DNA from: S012-135 sp964423785
GTDB taxonomy: Bacteria > Desulfobacterota > Desulfobulbia > Desulfobulbales > S012-135
Direction: 5' to 3'
Assembly (NCBI GenBank): GCA_964423785.1
Contig: CAYRGZ010000015.1
Location: forward strand, 1-28,763
DNA length: 28,763 nt
Of the stretch, positions 23,419-28,763 are shown piece by piece; positions within the stretch are counted from its first letter, which is position 1, and each line of letters starts with the position of its first letter. The translations under genes were made by a program, and so were the position numbers. The notes under the pieces are model-generated. The model was not told where the DNA came from and ran no database searches. It was given only the letters and a program-made list of their open reading frames with translations.

Positions 23419-24723
23419 TTACTGGATCCGGCGTTTGTCGATGACCCGCTTCGCCTTGCCCTCGCTGCGCTGGATGGTTTTCGGCTCCACCAACCGGACG
23501 GTGCAGGTGACGCCGAGCAGGTCCTTGATGTCGCGCTGGATACGCTGGGCAAGGCGTTCGAGATGCTTGACCTCGTCGGAGAAGACCGCCTCGCTCACCT
23601 CCACCTGCACCTCCATGGTGTCCATGGTACCCTGGCGATCGACGATGATCTGGTAGTGGGGCTCCACACCCTCGATGCCGACCAGGACGTGCTCCACCTG
23701 GGACGGGAAGACGTTGACCCCGCGGATGATGAGCATGTCGTCGGTGCGGCCGGTGATTTTGGGCATGCGGACGAAGGAACGGCCGCAGATGCACGGTTCG
23801 GTGATCAGGCGGCAGATGTCCTTGGTCCGGTACCGGATGACCGGGAAAGCCTCCTTGGTGATGGTGGTGAAGACCAGTTCGCCGAGTTCTCCGGGCGGTA
23901 CCGGTTCCAGGGTCTCGGGATCGACGATTTCCGGGATGAAGTGGTCCTCGAAGATGTGCAGGCCGTTCTGGGCCTCGATGCATTCCGCCGCCACCCCAGG
24001 GCCGATGACCTCGGACAGGCCGTAGATGTCGATAGCCTTGATACCGAGGCGCCGTTCGATCTCTTCCCGCATGTTCTCGCTCCACGGTTCGGCGCCGAAG
24101 ATCCCGACCCGCAATTTGAGGTCCGTCGGCTTCACACCGAGCTCGGCCATGACGTCGGCGATGTTGAGGGCGTAGGACGGGGTGGAAAGCAGGACCGTGG
24201 AGCCGAAATCCCGCATGATCTGGATCTGGCGTTTGGTCTGGCCGCCGGAGATCGGCACCACGGTGGCGCCGAGATTCTCGGCGCCGTAGTGGGCCCCGAG
24301 ACCGCCGGTAAAAAGACCGTAGCCGTAGGCATTCTGGACCACGTCGCCGCGCCGGACGCCGGCGGCGGCCAGGGTACGGCTCATGAGCTCGGCCCAGGTG
24401 CGGATGTCGCGCTTGGTGTAGCCCACCACCGTTGGCTTGCCCGTGGTACCCGACGAGGCGTGCACTCGCACCACCCGGTCGAGCGGCACGGTGAACAGTC
24501 CGAACGGATAGTTCAGCCGCAGGTCTTCCTTGGTGGTGAATGGCAGGCGGCGCAGGTCGTCGAGGCTCTTGATGTCGGCCGGGGACACCCCGGCTTGCTG
24601 CATTTTTTCCCGGTAGTAGGGCACCCGGGCATAGACCCGTTCCACCGTTTCCTGGAGCCGTTCGAGTTGCAGGGCGCGCAATTCGGCCCGCGGCATGGTC
24701 TCGTATTCTTCGTTCCAGATCAT
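23419..24723 (-). CDS. paaK: Phenylacetate-CoA ligase family protein (paralogue 2)
   Basis: A 434-residue AMP-forming aryl-CoA ligase. Motifs: ASSGTTG (residues 89-95), YGLSE (234-238), D302 in YRTKDI, GRTDDM (325-330) and K423 in SEGKAKRV. It starts at an ATG with AAGGAGGGA upstream. It lies 61 bases after iorB and 41 before the ACT gene. With IorAB making arylacetyl-CoA, this enzyme could either activate free aryl acids or run towards ATP, as proposed for some acyl-CoA synthetases in syntrophs. Direction is inference. Confidence 0.92.
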   Translation of the reverse strand: MIWNEEYETMPRAELRALQLERLQETVERVYARVPYYREKMQQAGVSPADIKSLDDLRRLPFTTKEDLRLNYPFGLFTVPLDRVVRVHASSGTTGKPTVVGYTKRDIRTWAELMSRTLAAAGVRRGDVVQNAYGYGLFTGGLGAHYGAENLGATVVPISGGQTKRQIQIMRDFGSTVLLSTPSYALNIADVMAELGVKPTDLKLRVGIFGAEPWSENMREEIERRLGIKAIDIYGLSEVIGPGVAAECIEAQNGLHIFEDHFIPEIVDPETLEPVPPGELGELVFTTITKEAFPVIRYRTKDICRLITEPCICGRSFVRMPKITGRTDDMLIIRGVNVFPSQVEHVLVGIEGVEPHYQIIVDRQGTMDTMEVQVEVSEAVFSDEVKHLERLAQRIQRDIKDLLGVTCTVRLVEPKTIQRSEGKAKRVIDKRRIQ

Positions 24724-24784
24724 CGGTTCCCTCCTTGTGTCCCCCAGAAACGGTCTTTTTTGCGCGATCTGGAGGGACCCCTTC

Positions 24785-25366
24785 TTATATTTTTCCCAGC
24801 TCGCGGCCGCGTTGGAAGGCGGCGAGGTTTTCCTCCACCCGGCGCGGCAAGCGCCGGCGCAGGGTGGCGACGAAGATTTCCTCGTCCACCGGCAGAAAGG
24901 TGGACAAGACCCCGACCAGGGCGATGTTGGCGGCCCGGGGTTCGCCCGCCTCGGCGGCGATGCCGGCGCCGTCCACCGGGATGACGGTGATGCCGTGCTC
25001 GCGGATCAGGGCCAGGGGGTCGGTCGGATAGGCCGCCCTGCCGATGGCCACCGCCGGCGGGGCGATCTTCTGGGTGTTGACGATCACCGTGGTGCCGGTA
25101 TGCATGAACGGCAGATAGCGGGCCGCCTCCATCAGCTCGAACGAGAGGACGACGTCGGCGGTTCCTTCCTCGATGAGGGGAGAAAACACCCGCTTTCCGT
25201 AGCGTAGGTGGGCGACCACCGAACCGCCGCGCTGGGCCATGCCGTGCACCTCGCTTTTTTTGACATCGAATCCGCCGGCAAGCAGGGCCCGCGAGGTGAC
25301 CTCGCTGGCGAGTAGGATGCCCTGGCCGCCGACGCCGCAAAACAGGATATTGCCTGTGCCGGTCAT
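24785..25366 (-). CDS. iorB: Indolepyruvate:ferredoxin oxidoreductase, beta subunit
   Basis: A 193-residue gamma-type 2-oxoacid oxidoreductase subunit. It begins NILFCGVGGQGILLASEVTSRALLAGG, the family signature, and has the SEVHGMAQRGGSVVAHLRYG segment. With IorA it oxidises arylpyruvates (from Trp, Phe, Tyr transamination) to aryl-acetyl-CoA, CO2 and reduced ferredoxin. Its ATG overlaps the iorA stop (ATGA), so the two subunits are translationally coupled. Confidence 0.94.
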   Translation of the reverse strand: MTGTGNILFCGVGGQGILLASEVTSRALLAGGFDVKKSEVHGMAQRGGSVVAHLRYGKRVFSPLIEEGTADVVLSFELMEAARYLPFMHTGTTVIVNTQKIAPPAVAIGRAAYPTDPLALIREHGITVIPVDGAGIAAEAGEPRAANIALVGVLSTFLPVDEEIFVATLRRRLPRRVEENLAAFQRGRELGKI

Positions 25367-27168
25367 GAGGTGGCCTCCTTGGTCTTGATGGCGCCGAATT
25401 TACAAAGCGCGGTACACTGGCCGCAACCGATGCAGAGGAAGTTGATCTCGGCGTGACCTTCCTGCTTTTCTCCCTTCGGGAGTCCGATGGCCAGCGCCTC
25501 GTCGGACGATACCGGTTTCCAGACGATGGCCGGGCAGCCGATGCGCAGACAGGACCGGCAGCCGGTACAGGCGGTGGGGGTGATGGCCAGCGGCACGACC
25601 GGCCGTTTGCGCACCTCGGGCAACAGGGCGCAGGGCGCGCGGCTGATCACCACCGACAGGGCGTCACGGTTCACCTCCTCCTGCAGCACCTTGTAGGTGG
25701 CTGGGATGTCGTGGGGATCGACGACTCGGACGTGTTCCACGCCCAAGGCATGGCAGAGGCGTTCCAGATCCATCGCCGTGGCCGGCTCGCCCATCAGGGT
25801 GGAGCCGGAGACCGGATTCGGTTGGTGGCCGGTCATGGCGGTGATCCGGTTGTCGAGGATGACGATGGTCGTGGAATCGCCGTTGTAGGCGGAATTGAGC
25901 AGGCCGGTGATCCCGGAGTGGCAGAAGGTCGAGTCCCCGATGACCGCAACGATCTTGCCCTTGCCCTCGTCGCCAAGGGCCTTGGCCATGCCGTGCGCCA
26001 TGGGGATGCTGGCCCCCATGCAGACGCAGGCGTCCATGGCCGACAGCGGTGGCAGAAACCCCAGGGTGTAGCAGCCGATATCGCCGGAGACGAAGACCTT
26101 AAGACGGGCGAGGTTGTAGAACAGGCCGCGGTGCGGACAGCCGGGGCACATGTTGGGCGGCCGCGGCGGCAACTCCGGCGCCGGAAATCCCGGCTGGGAT
26201 TGCTCCAACCCGAAGGCCCGACGCAGGATGGTAGGGGTGAGTTCGCCGGTCGCCGGGATGATCTCCTTGCCCCGGCAGGCGATGCCCATGGCCTTCACCT
26301 GGGTCTCGATGATCGGGTCGAGGTCCTCGACCACGTACAGCTCGTCCACCTGGGCGGCGAATTCGCGGATGCGCCGTTCCGGCAACGGGTTGACGATCCC
26401 CAATTTGAGGATGGAGGCGTCGGGCAGGACCTCCTGGACGTGCAGGGCCGCCACCCCGGCGGTGATGATGCCGATGGACCGGTCGCGGATGATGGTTTCG
26501 TTCAAGGAACTCGTCTCCGCCATCTCCCGCAGGCGATCGAAGCGGTCGGCGAGATCGCGGCGGCGACGGCGGGCGTTGGCCGGCAGCATGACCAGTTTGG
26601 CCGGCTCGCGGTTGATGGCCGGCGTCTTTGGTGGCCGGCGCTCGCCCGGGGTGACGATACCCTCGACGTGGCTGAGACGGGTGGTGGAGCGGACGAGTAC
26701 CGGAATATCGAACCGTTCGGAAATGTCGAACGCTTCCTTTATGAAGTCGCGGGCCTCGGCCGGATCGGCGGGCTCCAGCATGGGCAGCTTGGCGGCCAGG
26801 GCGTAGTTGCGGCTGTCTTGTTCGTTTTGCGACGAGTGCATCTCCGGGTCGTCGGCGCAGATGAGAACCAGGCCGCCGAAGACCCCGGTATAGGCGGCGG
26901 TGAACAGCGGGTCGGCGGCGACGTTGACCCCGACGTGTTTCATGGTCGCGAGCGCCCGGCAACCGGCAAAGCTGGCGCCGATGGCCACCTCCAGGGCGAC
27001 CTTCTCGTTGGGTGCCCATTCGGCGTAGACCCCGTCGTAACGGCAGAAGTTTTCGAGGATGTCGGTGGACGGCGTGCCGGGATAGCCGGAAGCCACCCCC
27101 ACGCCGGCCTCCCAGGCGCCGAGGGCCAAGGCCTCGTTCCCCGACATCCAGAGCTTTTCCGTGGTCAT
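25363..27168 (-). CDS. iorA: Indolepyruvate:ferredoxin oxidoreductase, alpha subunit
   Basis: A 601-residue fusion of the pyrimidine (PP) and TPP-binding domains plus a ferredoxin tail, the normal IorA layout. The N-terminal part has GVASGYPGTPSTDILENF; the TPP-binding part has GDIGCYTLG and GDSTFCHSGITGLLNSAYN with the downstream LDNRITAMTGHQPNP. Two 4Fe-4S motifs close the protein: C534, C537, C540, C545 and C579, C582, C585, C589. The second lacks the proline after its last cysteine. ATG start with AAGGAG upstream. First gene of the cluster, behind a candidate promoter at 27265-27293. Confidence 0.95.
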   Translation of the reverse strand: MTTEKLWMSGNEALALGAWEAGVGVASGYPGTPSTDILENFCRYDGVYAEWAPNEKVALEVAIGASFAGCRALATMKHVGVNVAADPLFTAAYTGVFGGLVLICADDPEMHSSQNEQDSRNYALAAKLPMLEPADPAEARDFIKEAFDISERFDIPVLVRSTTRLSHVEGIVTPGERRPPKTPAINREPAKLVMLPANARRRRRDLADRFDRLREMAETSSLNETIIRDRSIGIITAGVAALHVQEVLPDASILKLGIVNPLPERRIREFAAQVDELYVVEDLDPIIETQVKAMGIACRGKEIIPATGELTPTILRRAFGLEQSQPGFPAPELPPRPPNMCPGCPHRGLFYNLARLKVFVSGDIGCYTLGFLPPLSAMDACVCMGASIPMAHGMAKALGDEGKGKIVAVIGDSTFCHSGITGLLNSAYNGDSTTIVILDNRITAMTGHQPNPVSGSTLMGEPATAMDLERLCHALGVEHVRVVDPHDIPATYKVLQEEVNRDALSVVISRAPCALLPEVRKRPVVPLAITPTACTGCRSCLRIGCPAIVWKPVSSDEALAIGLPKGEKQEGHAEINFLCIGCGQCTALCKFGAIKTKEATS

Positions 27169-27264
27169 CAGTCGGTCTCCTTAGCGTGGCGATTGCCCGA
27201 GGGAAAGGGGCGGGCGGTATGCACCGATCCCTCGCTTCAATTAGGAAAATGTACCGAATGGGGC

Positions 27265-27293
27265 TTTTTAGCATGTTTTGGATGGGAGTTCAA
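27265..27293 (-). promoter_or_regulatory. Candidate sigma-70 promoter for the ior-paaK-liv cluster
   Basis: On the - strand: TTGAAC (27293-27288), a 17-base spacer, then TAAAAA (27270-27265), with TG one base before the -10 (extended -10). Initiation would be about 90 bases upstream of iorA. The match is moderate. No clear terminator for the upstream EAL-HDOD gene is visible in the 162-base spacer. Confidence 0.35.
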
Positions 27294-27330
27294 GGCGGTG
27301 GATTCTGGACGGGAAGCGCTCGGCGAAGTG

Positions 27331-28575
27331 TCAGAGCGTGGTGAGGAAGGTGCTCACGGTCTCGAGGGATTCGTGATAGATGGCGGGCAAGCGGCTGGCA
27401 TCGATGCCCATCCGACGGGCGATATCGTCCACTCGCTCCCAGTCGGCCTGCTCGTAGGCGCGCAGCAGGAGCAGGGGGGCGCCGTAGGGCGTTTTATGGG
27501 TTCCGAGCAGGGCGTCGGCGATACTGTTCGCCAGCCCCAATTCGGCGACGATCTCGGACATCGGCCGGTCGAGCAGGGCGTCGAGCAGGGAAAACATGCC
27601 GATGGTGTAGCAGGTGGCCGCATGGCGGGCGAGGCGGGGGGTGAGTTCGGCGACCTTTTCGCAGAAATGGGCCCTGATCACGGCCATGACCGCCAGTTCC
27701 TGGGGCTTGTCGTCGGTGAGCGAGGAGATGACGATGAGCGATACCCACTTGCGGAAATTCTCCTCCCCGAGCAGGGCAACGGCACTTTGCAGGGATTTGA
27801 TCTCGTTTGGGCGGGCAAACCAGGCCGAGTTGACGAACCTGAGCAGCTTGTACGAGAGGGAGACGTCCTGCGCCACCACCCGGCCGATCTTGATGTAGTC
27901 CGTGGCCGGATCGGAAAGCATCTTGAGAAGGCGAAAGAGATGCATCTTCGAGACCGGCAGATCGTGGCCGGCAAGGATGTTGGGACGGCTGAAAAAGAAC
28001 CCTTGAAAAAGTTCGAAGCCGAGTTCGGCGGCCCGTTGAAACTGGTCGTGGGTTTCGATCTTTTCCGCCAAGAGCCGTAGCCCGTGACGACGGGCCCGCT
28101 CCACCTCCTGCTCGAGTTCTGCCGGCGACAGGGCGAGGAAGTCGAGCTTGACGATGTGGGCGAGCCGCATCAAGTCCTCCCACTCCGGGGAGAAGATGAA
28201 ATCGTCGAGGGCCAGGATATAGCCTTTCTGGACGAATTTGCGGCAGGCGTCGATCAGGGGCAGCGTGACCGTGGCGGTCTCCAGGATCTCGATGACCGTG
28301 AGACGGCGGTCACAGAGCAGGGGGAACTCGTCCAGGAGCAGCCGGTCGGGAAAGTTGATGAACGCCTTCTTGCCGTGGGTGACTTGCTGGATACCGAGGA
28401 GGAAAAAACTGTTGGCGATGACCTTGGAGGTGGCGTGTTCGCCGTCCTCGGTCGGATCGTAACTCTCGAACAGTCCTCGGCGGAAGAGCAACTCATAGCC
28501 GTACACTTTCTGGCTACGGGTGAAGATCGGCTGGCGGGCGACGAAGACGTTGGCAGTGGCGTCGGTGGCGGGCAT
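27331..28575 (-). CDS. EAL-HDOD signal transduction protein (YuxH type)
   Basis: A 414-residue protein with an N-terminal EAL domain (about residues 10-200) and a C-terminal HDOD domain (about 205-400). The EAL motif is ELL (E28). Expected metal/catalytic positions seem kept (N74, E96, D124, D125, K143, E171, Q191), but the usual DDFGxGYSSL loop is replaced by DDFIFSPEWEDL, as in the YuxH-type group often thought inactive on cyclic di-GMP. The HDOD part has VSLSYKLLRFVNSAWF and SLQSAVALLGEENFRKW. I chose the start at 28575, preceded by AGGAG; the frame extends 46 codons further but without typical sequence. A TACAAT -10-like box lies at 28609-28614 without a good -35. Probably a regulator of motility or another c-di-GMP-linked output. 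Confidence 0.88.
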   Translation of the reverse strand: MPATDATANVFVARQPIFTRSQKVYGYELLFRRGLFESYDPTEDGEHATSKVIANSFFLLGIQQVTHGKKAFINFPDRLLLDEFPLLCDRRLTVIEILETATVTLPLIDACRKFVQKGYILALDDFIFSPEWEDLMRLAHIVKLDFLALSPAELEQEVERARRHGLRLLAEKIETHDQFQRAAELGFELFQGFFFSRPNILAGHDLPVSKMHLFRLLKMLSDPATDYIKIGRVVAQDVSLSYKLLRFVNSAWFARPNEIKSLQSAVALLGEENFRKWVSLIVISSLTDDKPQELAVMAVIRAHFCEKVAELTPRLARHAATCYTIGMFSLLDALLDRPMSEIVAELGLANSIADALLGTHKTPYGAPLLLLRAYEQADWERVDDIARRMGIDASRLPAIYHESLETVSTFLTTL

Positions 28576-28679
28576 CGGTCTCCTGGATCTGGTACAGGTT
28601 TTCTTTCTATTGTACGGCATCCGGCCGGAAAGAGCCATGGCGAGCCTGTTGCTCCGTATCCTGTGAAAAAATCCTACCA

Positions 28680-28734
28680 ATTTTTGATGGAATCGTAAAA
28701 AGTACGATTCCATCGAGTTCGCGGCTTGTAACCC
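28680..28734. repeat. Third, partial copy of the livK-livH palindromic repeat
   Basis: The 29-base palindrome at 28686-28714 is identical to that of unit 2 (21655-21683). Similarity continues through GAGTTC and TGTAACCC, then stops. It lies about 105 bases upstream of the EAL-HDOD start, in the same orientation as the tandem pair. Nothing else is evident between 28576 and the window end. Confidence 0.85.
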
Positions 28735-28763
28735 AATGTCGTTGACTTAAGGGTTTGATTTTT

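Noticed and set aside
16518..24723. Possibility that the two paaK copies are a recent duplication around an insertion
   Set aside because: The copies differ at roughly 40% of residues and no flanking repeats link them, so a recent duplication is not supported.
23377..24984. 535-codon open frame on the + strand, antisense to paaK2
   Set aside because: Its strand partner carries all PaaK motifs; this frame shows no conserved motif.
25453..28080. 875-codon open frame on the + strand, antisense to iorA and the EAL-HDOD gene
   Set aside because: It is antisense to two well-supported genes, has low-complexity G/R/D/V-rich sequence without any family resemblance, and is explained by high-GC codon bias.

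Overview
The window is high-GC bacterial DNA holding 31 complete housekeeping genes on the + strand (plus the tail of a 32nd, tuf), a short stretch of small genes and structured intergenic DNA, and a catabolic/transport gene cluster on the - strand. Gene order (tuf-S10-spc-alpha, with secY followed directly by map and no adk), the zinc-ribbon S14, and the pairing of indolepyruvate:ferredoxin oxidoreductase with phenylacetate-CoA ligases point to an anaerobe of the Desulfobacterota (former Deltaproteobacteria), perhaps Desulfobulbales-like. The taxon is inferred from layout and protein style, not from a search.

Region 1 (1-15273, + strand): the tail of tuf, then rpsJ rplC rplD rplW rplB rpsS rplV rpsC rplP rpmC rpsQ rplN rplX rplE rpsN rpsH rplF rplR rpsE rpmD rplO secY map infA rpmJ rpsM rpsK rpsD rpoA rplQ, closed by a strong intrinsic terminator. 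All reading frames look intact. Six genes start with GTG or TTG and all six encode small-subunit proteins. rpsM and rpsD share an identical 19-nt ribosome-binding/start block.

Region 2 (15274-16517): an array of five back-to-back hairpins, a cold-shock protein gene (-) with its own terminator and a long leader holding a terminator-like attenuator, a 15-bp perfect inverted repeat in the divergent spacer, and a dodecin gene (+) of the type lacking the flavin-stacking residues.

Region 3 (16518-27293, - strand): read in the direction of transcription, iorA-iorB-paaK2-ACT-livK-livH-livM-livG-livF-paaK1. The oxidoreductase would oxidatively decarboxylate arylpyruvates to arylacetyl-CoA and reduced ferredoxin. 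The two ligases interconvert aryl acids and aryl-CoA, the Liv ABC system imports an amino acid or aryl acid, and the tandem ACT protein is a likely ligand sensor. This reads as an aromatic (or branched-chain) amino-acid fermentation/uptake unit. Two spacers in it are unusual: livK-livH holds a tandem palindromic repeat and a hairpin abutting the livH start, and livF-paaK1 holds a 112-bp element with perfect 14-bp terminal inverted repeats.

Region 4 (27331-28763, - strand): an EAL-HDOD signalling protein. Upstream of it lies a third copy of the palindromic repeat found between livK and livH.

I saw no tRNA, rRNA, CRISPR array, transposase or phage gene. The candidates for something not previously described are the repeat families and RNA structures. 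The protein genes all belong to recognisable families.
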